Source: Clavibacter capsici
GTDB taxonomy: Bacteria; Actinomycetota; Actinomycetes; Actinomycetales; Microbacteriaceae
Assembly: GCF_001280205.1 (NCBI RefSeq)
Contig: NZ_CP012573.1
Span: 744,001-808,000, forward strand
Direction of reading: 5' to 3'
DNA: 64,000 nt
The notes under the pieces: generated by a model
The model's input: only the letters and a program-made list of their open reading frames with translations
The model's database searches: none
What the model was told of the DNA's origin: nothing
Translations under genes and position numbers: made by a program
Shown here: piece after piece, positions 18,054 through 28,804 of the stretch
Layout of the letters: each line of letters begins with the position of its first letter
Numbering within the stretch: position 1 is the stretch's first letter

Positions 18054-18130
18054 TGGCGACCCTGACGGGACTTGAACCCGCGACCTCCGCCGTGACAGGG
18101 CGGCACGCTAACCAGCTGCGCTACAGGGCC
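18054..18130 (-). tRNA. tRNA-Asp (GTC)
   Basis: A 77-nt gene including an encoded CCA (18054-18056 on the complement). The acceptor stem GGCCCTG pairs with CAGGGTC (one G-U), and the discriminator is G. The loop CTGTCAC holds anticodon GTC. The T-arm GCGGGTTCAAGTCCCGT is canonical. Confidence 0.95.
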
Positions 18131-18152
18131 TTGCATGTCGGTCCTTGCTCGG

Positions 18153-18225
18153 TGACCCCAACGGGATTCGAACCCGTGTTAACGCCGTGAAAGGGCGCCG
18201 TCCTAGGCCACTAAACGATGGGGCC
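18153..18225 (-). tRNA. tRNA-Glu (TTC)
   Basis: A 73-nt gene with acceptor stem GGCCCCA/TGGGGTC, discriminator A, anticodon TTC in a CTTTCAC loop, and T-arm ACGGGTTCGAATCCCGT. CCA is not encoded (CCG follows). It is the first gene of the tRNA transcript. Confidence 0.95.
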
Positions 18226-18637
18226 GCTCGCCCTGGTCTCCCAGGCCTCGCAGCAACCGACACGTCAGCATAACCGCACTCCGGGCGAGGACTCAAATCG
18301 GGCGTCCGGTGGGGAGGCGCGGCCCCGCCAGCATGCGGATCCAGCGGCGTGTCGCGCGCCCGCTCGCCGTCCATCCCGCCCCGCGCGAGCAGGGACCGCC
18401 GAGCTCCTGGGAGGTTCGCGACACGGTCCGCGCGCTGCCCCGGTGTCACCCTTCCGCGGGGTTAGCCTTCGCTCGACCCTCCCGGGAGAGGGGATCCCCG
18501 CGGGGATCCCCGCGTCCGCGCGCTGTGCGCCGCGGATCCCCGTTGTTACTGTGAGAGCCGGTGACGGTGTGACGGATGTGATCCGCGACGCCCCGCCGGA
18601 CCCGCGGGGAGGCGCAGCCGGCCAGCCGGGCGACACG
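18226..18637. other. 412-bp region between the tRNA promoter and the M23 hydrolase gene
   Basis: Besides the tRNA promoter it holds a 22-bp perfect palindrome, GGGGATCCCCGCGGGGATCCCC (18490-18511), and a third partial copy of its unit at 18532-18543. A TTGTTACTGTGAGA patch (18543-18556) is the only AT-rich stretch before the hydrolase. Cell-wall hydrolase genes in actinobacteria often carry c-di-AMP riboswitches. I looked for that fold here and could not support it. Confidence 0.45.
18267..18296 (-). promoter_or_regulatory. Promoter of the tRNA-Glu-Asp-Phe cluster
   Basis: On the minus strand TTGAGT (18291-18296) is followed after 18 bases by TATGCT (18267-18272). That puts transcription start near 18260, about 35 bases before tRNA-Glu. 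This is a good sigma-70-type promoter. Confidence 0.65.
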
Positions 18638-19948
18638 ATGATCGGGAACACCATGCACCAGGACCTCCTCCGGAGATCGCGCCCCTCGGGCGCGACGCCA
18701 GCGCGCCCGCGCGGTCGCCGCACCCTCCAGGCGATCGTCGCGATCACCGCCGTCCTCCTCACCGGCTCGATTGCGGCACCCGCGCATGCCGACACCTTCG
18801 CCTCGTGGGACGACGTGCAGAAGGCGCGCGGCGACGAGCAGGCGCAGCAGGCGCTGGTGCAGAGGATCAACGACGAGATCGCCTCGCTCCAGCAGCGCGT
18901 GACCGACGCGCAGGCCCTCGTGGTGCAGCGCGGCGACGAGCACGACAAGGCGCAGCAGGCGGCCGACGACAAGCACGAGGAGACGGTCCAGCTCCAGCAG
19001 AGGGTCGAGGCCGCGGACGCCAAGGCCACCCGGTCGCAGGACCAGGCCGCGGGCCTCGCCAAGCAGCTGATGCGCACCGGCGGGCAGAACCTCTCCGGCA
19101 CCCTCCTCCTCAGCGAGGGCGACGGCACCGACGACCTCCTCGACAAGCTCGGCACGATGAGCAAGGTCGCCGAGAAGTCCGACCAGATCTACGCGATCGC
19201 CCTGCAGGACCGCAACGCGGCCAAGTCCCTCAGCGACCAGGCGCAGGTCGCGCTCACCGAGCTCGACGCCCTGAACGCCAAGGCCGAGCAGCTCCTCCAG
19301 GAGGCCGCGCAGGCGCAGGCCGACCTGGAGCAGGCGCTCGAGGACCAGAACGCGCAGAAGGCCGACGCCGACGCGAAGCTCGCGGTGATGGCGGAGAACC
19401 GCGAGGCCACCGAGGACGACTACCAGGCCGGCGTCCGCAAGCGCCAGGCCGACGCCGACGCCCTCGCGGCCAGCCAGGGACGCGCCGGCGGCGACGTCTC
19501 CCCGGGCGCGATCAGCTCCACCGGCTGGACCGCCCCGCTGCCGGGCGCGAACACCAGCGGCTACTTCGGCCCGCGCTTCCACCCCATCCAGCACCGCATG
19601 ATCTTCCACGCCGGCGAGGACCTCGTCCGCGGCGCCACCTGCGGCGCGACCCAGTACGCGGCGCACTCCGGCGTCGTCACCTTCGCGGGCTGGAACGGCG
19701 GCTACGGCAACTACATCCGCATCGACCACGGCGGCGGCGTCTCGTCCGCGTACGGCCACATCATGAACGGCGGGACGCTCGTGCGGAACGGCCAGCAGGT
19801 CGTCGCCGGACAGCCCATCGCCCAGACGGGCACGACCGGCGGCTCCACCGGCTGCCACCTCCACTTCGAGATCCGCATCAACGGCAACGCCGTCGACCCC
19901 GTGGCGTTCATGCACGGCCAGGGTGTCTCCATCACCAGCACGCACTGA
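18638..19948 (+). CDS. Secreted M23 family peptidase with PcsB-like coiled coil
   Basis: A 436-residue exported protein. A signal peptide (hydrophobic IVAITAVLLTGSIAAPAHA, cleavage after AHA) is followed by a long coiled coil (about 55-280, rich in Gln, Ala, Glu and Asp) resembling the PcsB/CwlO N-terminal domain. The C-terminal LytM/M23 metallopeptidase has the zinc motifs HAGED (HxxxD) and CHLHFEI (HxH). M23 enzymes cut peptide cross-bridges of peptidoglycan, and the coiled coil usually holds the enzyme until FtsEX-like activation. ATG 18638 is used; ATG 18653 and upstream GTGs are possible, and none has a strong ribosome site. A paralogue with a different catalytic domain follows 13 bases later. 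Confidence 0.9.
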   Translation: MIGNTMHQDLLRRSRPSGATPARPRGRRTLQAIVAITAVLLTGSIAAPAHADTFASWDDVQKARGDEQAQQALVQRINDEIASLQQRVTDAQALVVQRGDEHDKAQQAADDKHEETVQLQQRVEAADAKATRSQDQAAGLAKQLMRTGGQNLSGTLLLSEGDGTDDLLDKLGTMSKVAEKSDQIYAIALQDRNAAKSLSDQAQVALTELDALNAKAEQLLQEAAQAQADLEQALEDQNAQKADADAKLAVMAENREATEDDYQAGVRKRQADADALAASQGRAGGDVSPGAISSTGWTAPLPGANTSGYFGPRFHPIQHRMIFHAGEDLVRGATCGATQYAAHSGVVTFAGWNGGYGNYIRIDHGGGVSSAYGHIMNGGTLVRNGQQVVAGQPIAQTGTTGGSTGCHLHFEIRINGNAVDPVAFMHGQGVSITSTH

Positions 19949-19961
19949 CATGAGGAACGAC

Positions 19962-21319
19962 ATGAACCACCTCCGCCCGACCACGGTCGTCATCTCCACG
20001 CTCGCCGTGGGCGTCATCGCGGTCTCCAGCGGCGTCGCCGCGCAGACCGCGTTCGCCGCCACCGACTACCCCTCGTGGGCGGACGTGCAGGCGGCCAAGG
20101 GGAACGTGGCCGACACGCAGGCGGCCATCGACCGGGTGACGGAGCTGGCGACCGGCCTGCAGGTGTCCGCCGACCAGGCAGGCAAGGCCGCGCTCGTGGC
20201 CGGCGAGAAGTACGCGCAGACCCAGGCCGCGCGCGACGCGCAGGCCGACAAGCTCGCGCGCCTGCAGAAGAAGGCGGACGAGGCGCAGGCCACGGCCCTC
20301 ACCAGCCGGATGCGCGCGGGCCTCCTCGCGAGCCACCTCGCGCGCGCCGGGGGACAGGACCTCACCGCGAGCCTGTTCGCGTCCGACGGCGACGACGCCG
20401 AGGAGCTGCTCCGCTCGCTCGGCACCATGACGAAGCTGTCCGAGAGCACGCAGTCCGTGTACCAGCAGGCGCTCGCGGACCGCAACAGCGCGGCGTCGCT
20501 GAGCGACCAGGCGCAGGTCGCCAAGGACGAGCTGGCGCGCCTCGCCGACGAGGCGCAGAGGTCGCTCGACTCCGCGAACTCCGCCGCCGCGACCGCCGAG
20601 GCCGCCGTGGCCGAGCAGACGCGCAACAGCGACCAGCTCATCGCGCAGCTGGCGCTCCTCAAGGACTCGACCTCGGAGATCGAGGCGCAGTACATCCAGA
20701 GCATCACGCAGCCGCCGATCCCGGCGGCCGTCGCGGCGCCCTCAGGCGGCTCCGGCGGCGGCGGTCCGGCCTCGAGCGGTGGCGGTGGCGGTGCGTCGTC
20801 CGGCGGTGGCGGTGGCGGATCCTCGTCCTCCGGCGGCCGATCCTCCTCCGGCGGTGGCGGCTCGTCCTCCGGCGGTGGCGGCGGCGGCGGATCCAGCGCC
20901 CCGGCCCCCGCGCCCGCGCCCGCCCCGGCCCCGCGCCGTCGGGCAACGCGGCCCAGGTCGCGATCGCCTTCGCCAAGGCGCAGCTCGGCGAGCCCTACCA
21001 GCTGGGCGGCGCCGGCCCGAGCCAGTGGGACTGCTCGGGCCTTGTGATGATGGCGTACCGCGCCGCGGGCATCGACGTCGGCAGCCACTCGGTGAGCAGC
21101 CAGTACAACAGGATGCAGTCGCAGGGCCGCCTCGTCCCGTTCTCGCAGCGCCAGGCCGGCGACATCATCTTCTGGAACAGCGGCGACGGCTTCTACCACG
21201 ACGCCATCTCGCTCGGCGGGGACACCATCATCGCGGCGCCCAAGCCCGGCGACGTGGTGAAGATCCAGGGCCTGTGGGGCGGCAGCGACCTCATGCCCTA
21301 CGTGGGCCGACCCGGCTGA
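19962..21319 (+). pseudogene. Secreted NlpC/P60 hydrolase with PcsB-like coiled coil, interrupted by a frameshift
   Basis: A signal peptide (VVISTLAVGVIAVSSGVAAQTAFAA) is followed by a coiled coil clearly homologous to the M23 protein before it (both carry GTM, DRN and SLSDQAQVA blocks), then a long Gly/Ser linker and an Ala-Pro linker. All of this is read in one frame, which then runs into Arg/Ser-rich nonsense and stops at 21047. The NlpC/P60 domain (AQVAIAFAKAQLGEPYQLGG, catalytic WDCSGLV, YHDAIS, APKPGD) continues in the frame one base back to 21319. The shift lies at about 20908-20936 within GC repeats. GAGGAA precedes ATG 19962. It is either a true broken gene or a sequencing error. Confidence 0.75.
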
Positions 21320-21332
21320 TCCGCGACCCCCG

Positions 21333-21387
21333 GACACGACGACGCCCGCCTCACCGCATCTGCTGCGGGGGCGGGCGTCGTCGTGTC
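21333..21387. terminator. Bidirectional terminator between NlpC/P60 and ppa genes
   Basis: An 18-bp perfect stem (21333-21350 with 21370-21387) with a 19-nt loop lies between two convergent genes, 14 bases after one stop and 15 before the other. Confidence 0.85.
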
Positions 21388-21402
21388 AGGCGGGGACGCG
21401 GA

Positions 21403-21924
21403 TCAGGCGTCCTCCTCCGGCTCGCCGCCGTGGCCGTCGCCCTCGGCCTGGAGCTTGTCGAAGCCGGCCTGGACGATGCGCTCGGCCTCGGCCGCGTCGC
21501 CCCAGCCCTCCGTCTTGACCCACTTGCCGGGCTCGAGGTCCTTGTAGTGCTCGAAGAAGTGCTCGATCTCGCTGCGCGTCTGCTGCGGCACGTCCGCGAT
21601 GTCCTGGATGTGGGCCCAGCGCGGGTCCTTGGCCGGGACGGCGATGACCTTGGAGTCGATGCCGGCCTCGTCGCTCATGTTGAAGACGCCCACGGGACGG
21701 ACGGCGACGCCGACGCCGGGGAAGACCGGGTACTCGAGGAGCACGAGCACGTCGACGGGGTCGCCGTCGAGGCCGAGCGTGTTCTCGAAGAAGCCGTAGT
21801 CGGTCGGGTAGACGAACGACGTGAAGAGCACGCGGTCGAGGTACACGCGGCCCGTCTCGTGGTCGACCTCGTACTTGTTCCGGGACCCCTTGGGGATTTC
21901 GATGACGACGTCGTAGCTGGCCAT
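21403..21924 (-). CDS. ppa: Inorganic pyrophosphatase
   Basis: A 173-residue family I soluble pyrophosphatase, which splits PPi to drive biosynthetic reactions in the cytoplasm. It has [12 protein letters not shown] near the start, [13 protein letters not shown], the metal-binding signature [10 protein letters not shown], and KDPRW with the later [16 protein letters not shown]. The acidic tail (GGEPEEDA) is typical of actinobacterial forms. The start at 21924 gives the family's usual N-terminus ([11 protein letters not shown]). It is divergent from tilS with 54 bases between. Confidence 0.95.
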   Translation of the reverse strand: MASYDVVIEIPKGSRNKYEVDHETGRVYLDRVLFTSFVYPTDYGFFENTLGLDGDPVDVLVLLEYPVFPGVGVAVRPVGVFNMSDEAGIDSKVIAVPAKDPRWAHIQDIADVPQQTRSEIEHFFEHYKDLEPGKWVKTEGWGDAAEAERIVQAGFDKLQAEGDGHGGEPEEDA

Positions 21925-21943
21925 GGGCGTGCTCCTCGTGGTT

Positions 21944-21979
21944 CTGACGTGGGCGGGATGCTGCCATAACGTTAGTGGA
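21944..21979 (+). promoter_or_regulatory. Promoter of tilS, placed for a leaderless transcript
   Basis: CTGACG (21944-21949), 17 bases, then TAACGT (21967-21972). Seven bases later is the A of the tilS ATG (21979), so the start codon would sit at or next to +1. No ribosome site precedes the ATG, which agrees. Confidence 0.55.
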
Positions 21980-23004
21980 TGCCCTCCGAGCGCCCCCGTC
22001 TGACCCCCGCCGTCGCGGACCTCCGTCGGGCGGTGCGCGACGCGCTCGCGACGCCGGCCGGATCGCCTTCCGGGCCCGTGCTCGTGGCGCTCTCGGGCGG
22101 GGCCGACTCGCTCGCCCTCGCCGCGGCCGCCGCCTTCGAGGGACCGCGCGCCGGGGTCGCCGCGGGCGCGGTCGTCGTCGACCACGGCCTCCAGGACGGA
22201 TCCGCCGACGTCGCCGCGCGCGCCGCCGACGCCGCGCGCGCCCTCGGCCTCGACCCCGTCGTCATCACGCGTGTGCGGGTGGATCCGGGCGCCGACGGCC
22301 CCGAGGCCGCCGCCCGCGCCGCCCGCTACGCCGCGTTCGACGACGCGCTCCGGGAGACCGGATCCCGCGCGCTCCTCCTCGCCCACACCCTCGACGACCA
22401 GGCGGAGACCGTGCTGCTCGGCCTGGCACGGGGATCCGGCGCCGCGAGCCTGCACGGCATGGCGCGCTCCGCGCCCGCGCGCACGGCCGACGCCGTCTAC
22501 CTCCGGCCGCTGCTCGGGATCCGCGCCGCCGCCACCCGCGCCGCGTGCGCCGACCAGGGCCTCGAGCCCTGGCAGGACCCGCACAACGCCGACCCCGCGT
22601 ACGCCCGCGTGCGCGTCCGCCACCAGGCCCTGCCCGTGCTCGAGCGCGAGCTCGGACCGGGCATCGCCGAGGCGCTCGCCCGCACGGCCGACCAGCTGCG
22701 CGAGGACGACGACGCGCTCGAGCACTTCGCCGCCGAGATGATCGAGGAGATCGCCGACCACGCCGAGGCCGGCATCTCGCTCGAGGTGGCCTCGCTCCTC
22801 GCCGCGCCGCCCGCCCTCCGGCACCGCCTGATCCGCCTGGCCGCCCGCGAGGAGTTCGCCGCGCACCTCTCGCGGACGCACGTCCTGGAGGTCGCGCGGC
22901 TCGTGACCGACTGGCACGGGCAGGGCCCGGTCGACCTGCCGGGCGTTAGGGTCGTACGCAGGGACGGACTCCTCGTCCTCAGCGCCAGGACGACGGAAGA
23001 GTGA
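21979..23004 (+). CDS. tilS: tRNA(Ile)-lysidine synthase
   Basis: A 341-residue N-type ATP pyrophosphatase that converts C34 of tRNA-Ile(CAU) to lysidine. The ATP loop SGGADS is at 39-44, VVVDHGLQ follows, and [19 protein letters not shown] is the family's second signature. The C-terminal substrate-recognition domain is shortened, as usual in actinobacteria. It heads an operon: hpt begins two bases after its stop, and ftsH follows, an order widespread in bacteria. Confidence 0.95.
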   Translation: MPSERPRLTPAVADLRRAVRDALATPAGSPSGPVLVALSGGADSLALAAAAAFEGPRAGVAAGAVVVDHGLQDGSADVAARAADAARALGLDPVVITRVRVDPGADGPEAAARAARYAAFDDALRETGSRALLLAHTLDDQAETVLLGLARGSGAASLHGMARSAPARTADAVYLRPLLGIRAAATRAACADQGLEPWQDPHNADPAYARVRVRHQALPVLERELGPGIAEALARTADQLREDDDALEHFAAEMIEEIADHAEAGISLEVASLLAAPPALRHRLIRLAAREEFAAHLSRTHVLEVARLVTDWHGQGPVDLPGVRVVRRDGLLVLSARTTEE

Positions 23005-23005
23005 C

Positions 23006-23557
23006 ATGAGATCCACCGACATCGCCGACGACCTGACCCGGGTCCTCCACACCGAGGAGGAGATCCACGGCCGCATCGCCGGGATGTGCCGCGAGATCGA
23101 GCGTGACTACGCCGGCGAGGAGCTCCTCCTCGTGGGCGTGCTGAAGGGCGCGGTCATGGTCATGGCCGACCTCGCGCGCGAGCTCGAGCTGCCGATCCAC
23201 ATGGACTGGATGGCCGTGAGCTCCTACGTCTCCGGCACGAAGTCGAGCGGCGTCGTCCGCATCCTCAAGGACCTCGACGCCGACCTCTCGGGGCGCCGCG
23301 TGCTCATCGTGGAGGACATCATCGACTCCGGCCTCACGCTCTCCTGGCTGCTCGCGAACCTCCGCTCGCGCGGCGCCGCGAGCGTCGAGGTGTGCGCCCT
23401 GCTGCGGAAGCCGGAGGCGGCGAAGATCGCGGTGGACGTCAAGTACGTGGGCTTCGAGATCCCCGACGACTTCGTCATCGGCTACGGCCTCGACTACGCC
23501 GAGCGGTACCGCAACCTCCGCGACGTCGCGATCCTCGCGCCGCACGTCTACAGCTGA
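23006..23557 (+). CDS. hpt: Hypoxanthine phosphoribosyltransferase
   Basis: A 183-residue type I phosphoribosyltransferase for purine salvage (hypoxanthine or guanine plus PRPP). It has [20 protein letters not shown] at the start, the PRPP-binding [16 protein letters not shown] at about 100-115, and [24 protein letters not shown] near the end. It is two bases after tilS, so translationally linked. The ATG at 23006 gives the standard length. Confidence 0.95.
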   Translation: MRSTDIADDLTRVLHTEEEIHGRIAGMCREIERDYAGEELLLVGVLKGAVMVMADLARELELPIHMDWMAVSSYVSGTKSSGVVRILKDLDADLSGRRVLIVEDIIDSGLTLSWLLANLRSRGAASVEVCALLRKPEAAKIAVDVKYVGFEIPDDFVIGYGLDYAERYRNLRDVAILAPHVYS

Positions 23558-23596
23558 GGCGCCCCGCTCCTCCTACCCGCCTCCGGGCGGCCGCAC

Positions 23597-23647
23597 GTTC
23601 GGCTGGCGGCGAACACCGCGACCATGCCCAGACAGCCGCTTGTATCC
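23597..23647 (+). promoter_or_regulatory. Possible ftsH promoter region with an inverted repeat
   Basis: GTTCGGCTGGCGGCGAAC (23597-23614) is an imperfect palindrome with GTTCG/CGAAC arms. On the minus strand GTTCGC-N5-GCC differs by one base from the ClgR-type GTTCGC-N5-GCG. TATCCT (23642-23647) is a -10 candidate about 69 bases before the ATG. Both are tentative. Confidence 0.3.
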
Positions 23648-23715
23648 TCGAAGACATCTCGTCGCCGTACGGCGCGGCACGGGCAGAAAGGTGTCGGGCC
23701 CGCGCCCCTACGCTC

Positions 23716-25716
<2,001 letters not shown>

Positions 25717-25721
25717 CCTGA

Positions 25722-26312
25722 GTGGGCGTCGACCGGGCGCGCATCGAGGCGGCCGTGGCCGAGCTGATCCTGGCCATCGGCGAGGACCCGGGCCGGGAGG
25801 GCCTCGTCACCACCCCGGCGCGGGTCGCCGAGGCGTACGGCGAGTTCTTCGCGGGCGTCGGGGCGGATCCGCTCCGGCACCTGCGTGAGACCTTCCCGCT
25901 GCCGGAGACGGACGCGGCGCCGCAGCCCGTCATCGTCACGGGGATCGCGTTCCGCTCCATCTGCGAGCACCACCTGCTGCCGTTCACCGGCGTCGCGCAC
26001 CTGGCCTACGTGCCGGGGGAGCGCATCGTGGGCCTCGGCCGCCTGCCGCGCGTCGTGGACGACCTCGCCTCGCGCCCGCAGATGCAGGAGCGCCTCGGCG
26101 AGCAGATCGCCCAGGCCCTCGAGGAGGGGCTCGGCGCGCGCGGCGTCGCCGTCATCCTCGACGCCACGCACGGCTGCGTCACCTCCCGCGGCACGCGCCA
26201 GGCGGGCAGCACCACCATCACGATCGCGGCGCGCGGATCCCTCGCCGAGCCGTCGGCGCGCGCCGAGGTGCTCGCGCTGCTGCCCGCCGTCGGCGGCCGG
26301 GACCGGCCGTGA
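25722..26312 (+). CDS. folE: GTP cyclohydrolase I
   Basis: A 196-residue enzyme that turns GTP into 7,8-dihydroneopterin triphosphate, the first step of folate synthesis. It has the zinc and substrate motifs SICEHHLLPFTGVAHLAYVP, GLGRLPRVVDDLASRPQMQERL, and DATHGCVTSRGTRQ. The GTG start lies five bases after the ftsH stop. Its own stop overlaps the next GTG start, coupling it with folP. Confidence 0.96.
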   Translation: MGVDRARIEAAVAELILAIGEDPGREGLVTTPARVAEAYGEFFAGVGADPLRHLRETFPLPETDAAPQPVIVTGIAFRSICEHHLLPFTGVAHLAYVPGERIVGLGRLPRVVDDLASRPQMQERLGEQIAQALEEGLGARGVAVILDATHGCVTSRGTRQAGSTTITIAARGSLAEPSARAEVLALLPAVGGRDRP

Positions 26313-27190
26313 CCACGCCCGCGTCGGCCGTCGGCCGCACGCTCGTGATGGGGATCCTCAACGCGACGCCCGACTCCTTCAGCGACGGCGGCCGGCACCT
26401 CGCGCTCGACGACGCGCTCGCGCACGCCCGCCGCATGGTCGAGCAGGGCGCCGACGTCGTCGACGTGGGCGGCGAGTCCACCCGCCCGGGCGCCGCGCGC
26501 GTGGAGGCCGACGAGGAGCTCGCGCGCGTGCTGCCGGTCGTGCGCGGGCTCGCGGACGAGGGGATCCTCGTGAGCGTCGACACCATGCGCGCCGCGACCG
26601 CCGAGGCGTGCGTGGCCGCGGGGGCGCGGATCGTGAACGACGTGTCGGGCGGCCTCGCGGATCCCGCCATGGCCGGGGTGGTCGCGGACTCCGCCGTCGA
26701 CTACGTCGCCATGCACTGGCGCGGCCACAGCGCCACGATGGCCGCGCGTGCGACCTACGTCGACGTCGTCGGTGAGGTGCGCGACGAGCTGCGGGCGCGG
26801 ATCGACGCGCTGACGGCCGCCGGGATCGACCCCGGACGCATCGTGCTCGACCCCGGCCTCGGGTTCGCGAAGGAGGCGGCGCACGACTGGCAGCTCCTCG
26901 GATCCCTCGACGCCGTCACGGACCTCGGGCACCGCGTGCTCGTGGGCGCCTCCCGCAAGCGCTTCCTCGGTCGGCTCCTGCCGGAGGGCGCGTCCGTCGA
27001 GGCCCGGGACGTGCCGACCGCGGTCGTCAGCGCGCTGTCCGCGCGCGCGGGGGCCTGGGCCGTGCGCGTGCACGACGTCGCGTCCACGCGCGCGGCGCTC
27101 GCGGTCGAGGGGGCGTGGGCCCGGGGCCGCGCGGAGGCCGTCGCCGCCGCATCCGCCGGGCCCTCGCGCCCCGCCGGTCTGTCAGAGTAG
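26309..27190 (+). CDS. folP: Dihydropteroate synthase
   Basis: A 293-residue TIM-barrel enzyme that joins 6-hydroxymethyl-dihydropterin-PP with p-aminobenzoate. It has MGILNATPDSFSDGG near residue 14, DVGGESTRPGA, DTMRAATAEACVAAGARIVNDVSGG, DPGLGFAKEA and GASRKRFLG, all of the usual active-site blocks. The GTG start overlaps the folE stop (GTGA). It acts in the cytoplasm with the folB-folK protein encoded 709 bases downstream. Confidence 0.96.
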   Translation: MTTPASAVGRTLVMGILNATPDSFSDGGRHLALDDALAHARRMVEQGADVVDVGGESTRPGAARVEADEELARVLPVVRGLADEGILVSVDTMRAATAEACVAAGARIVNDVSGGLADPAMAGVVADSAVDYVAMHWRGHSATMAARATYVDVVGEVRDELRARIDALTAAGIDPGRIVLDPGLGFAKEAAHDWQLLGSLDAVTDLGHRVLVGASRKRFLGRLLPEGASVEARDVPTAVVSALSARAGAWAVRVHDVASTRAALAVEGAWARGRAEAVAAASAGPSRPAGLSE

Positions 27191-27194
27191 GAGC

Positions 27195-27905
27195 ATGAGC
27201 GCCGTGAGCCAGGACCGTGTCGTCGTCTCCCCGCAGGCGGTGCTCGTCCGCGTCGCGATCGCCGCGCTCATCGCCTCCGTGGTCCTCGGCGTCGGGCTCA
27301 CGTTCCCGGCCGACCTCGCCGCCGGCGCGGGCGCCGTGGTCGTGGTCGCGAAGGTCGTCGCCGTCGTGCTGGGGCTCCTCGGATCCCTCGGCAGCGTCTA
27401 CGCGTCCGTCGTGCTGCTGTCGCCCGCGCTCACCACGGTGGGAGCGGTGCTGTGGCCGGCCGCGGTCGTCCTGCTCGGCACGGCCCTCGGGATCGTCGGG
27501 GCGCTGCCGTTCTCCTCCGCCGCGACCGAGGGCGACGCGTCGCACGCGGCCCTCGGCGTCGTGGCCGCGGTGCTCGCCGTGCTCGGGATCGCCGCCGCCG
27601 TCGCGTGGGCCGTCGTGCAGCGCCGGGTCGCCCGCCTCGCCGCCACCGCCCGCCGCGTCACCGAGACCGGGCGGCGCACCTCCGCGATCGTCACGGCCGT
27701 CCAGCGCCTCGACGGATCCGGCGACGCGGTGCGCGCGCGCCTCACGGTCGCCTTCACCGACGGCGACGGCCGCGACCACCACGTCACGCGCACCGTCACC
27801 ACCGCGGACGCGCTGCTCCCCGCCGTCGGCGGCAAGCTGCCGCTCTGGTACGACCCGGCCGACCCGGGCGACCTCCCGTCCATCGTCGTGGGCCGCTCAT
27901 GGTGA
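27195..27905 (+). CDS. DUF3592-like membrane protein inside the folate operon
   Basis: A 236-residue protein with about four hydrophobic segments in residues 14-145, then a soluble C-terminal domain (TARRVTETGRRTSAIVTAV ... LTVAFTDGDGRDHHVTRTV ... GGKLPLWYDPADPGD) that reads like the beta-rich DUF3592 domain. No enzyme motif is visible. It lies four bases after folP, and its stop overlaps the folBK start by seven bases, so it is a fixed part of the operon. A role in folate metabolism is not supported; it may simply be co-expressed. Confidence 0.7.
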   Translation: MSAVSQDRVVVSPQAVLVRVAIAALIASVVLGVGLTFPADLAAGAGAVVVVAKVVAVVLGLLGSLGSVYASVVLLSPALTTVGAVLWPAAVVLLGTALGIVGALPFSSAATEGDASHAALGVVAAVLAVLGIAAAVAWAVVQRRVARLAATARRVTETGRRTSAIVTAVQRLDGSGDAVRARLTVAFTDGDGRDHHVTRTVTTADALLPAVGGKLPLWYDPADPGDLPSIVVGRSW

Positions 27906-28804
27906 CGAGCCTCCCGGCCGACCGCATCCTCCTCACCGGCCTCCGCGTCCACGCCCACCACGGCGTCTTCGCCGAGGAGCGCCGCGACGGCCAGTCGTTC
28001 GTGATCGACCTCGAGGTCGCGCTCGACCTCGCGCCCGCGGGCGGCAGCGACGAGCTGGGCCGCACGCTGCACTACGGCGAGCTGGCCGAGGAGGTCGCGG
28101 CCGCCGCGGAGCGGGACCCCGTCGACCTCATCGAGACCCTCGCCGAGCGCATCGCGGGCGTCGTGCTCGCGCATCCCGTCGCCCGATGGGTGCGCGTCAC
28201 GGTGCACAAGCCGGACGCGCCCATCGCCGTGCCGTTCGGCGACGTCGCCGTCGTGATCGAGCGCCGGTCGACCCTGCCCGCGCCGGGCGAGGTCGTGCGG
28301 GCGGTCGTGGCCGTGGGATCCAACCTCGGCGACCGGCGCGCCACCATCGAGCGCGCGGTCGCCCGCATCGACGGCGTCGCGGGCCTCGGTGTCGCGCGCG
28401 CGTCGGAGCTCGTGGAGTCCGTCGCCGTGACGCCCGAGGGGGAGGACCCGACGAAGCCCGGGTACCTCAACGGCGTCGTGCTCGTCGACTGCGCGATCGG
28501 CCCGCACGCGCTCCTCGACGCGCTGGCGGGCATCGAGCGCGACCTCGGGCGCGTGCGCGAGGAGCGCTGGGGCGACCGCACGATCGACCTCGACGTGGTC
28601 TCGTACGGCGACGTCCGGATCCACGACGACCGCCTCACGGTCCCGCACCCGCGCGCCGCCGAGCGCGCGTTCGTGCTGGGGCCCTGGCTCCAGGCGGATC
28701 CCGACGCCGAGCTCCCCGGCCGCGGCCGCGTCGACGCGCTGCTCGCCGATCTCGAGCGCGACGCCCGTGCCGCCCCCGCCGCCGCCCCGGAGGCGACGCC
28801 GTGA
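27899..28804 (+). CDS. folBK: Bifunctional dihydroneopterin aldolase / HPPK (FolB-FolK fusion)
   Basis: A 301-residue fusion. Residues 1-120 are dihydroneopterin aldolase (ILLTGLRVHAHHGVFAEERRDGQ, then LIETLAERIAGVVL and VTVHKPDAPI). Residues about 130-285 are 6-hydroxymethyl-dihydropterin pyrophosphokinase (VVAVGSNLGDRRATIERAV, ERDLGRVREERWGDRTIDLDVV, VPHPRAAERAFVLGPW). The fusion supplies two consecutive steps between FolE and FolP. ATG 27899 overlaps the preceding gene by seven bases. Its own stop overlaps the next GTG. Confidence 0.96.
   Translation: MVTSLPADRILLTGLRVHAHHGVFAEERRDGQSFVIDLEVALDLAPAGGSDELGRTLHYGELAEEVAAAAERDPVDLIETLAERIAGVVLAHPVARWVRVTVHKPDAPIAVPFGDVAVVIERRSTLPAPGEVVRAVVAVGSNLGDRRATIERAVARIDGVAGLGVARASELVESVAVTPEGEDPTKPGYLNGVVLVDCAIGPHALLDALAGIERDLGRVREERWGDRTIDLDVVSYGDVRIHDDRLTVPHPRAAERAFVLGPWLQADPDAELPGRGRVDALLADLERDARAAPAAAPEATP

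Noticed and set aside
17839..18300. tRNA cluster as a phage or island attachment site
   Set aside because: No integrase, no repeated tRNA 3' end and no change in gene style were seen on either side.
18540..18637. c-di-AMP (ydaO-type) riboswitch before the M23 gene
   Set aside because: Actinobacterial cell-wall hydrolase genes often have one, but the conserved core blocks could not be found here. A covariance search would decide.
20908..20936. Programmed -1 ribosomal frameshifting in the NlpC/P60 gene
   Set aside because: No X-XXY-YYZ slippery heptamer or clear downstream pseudoknot is visible; GC-repeat slippage or sequencing error is simpler.
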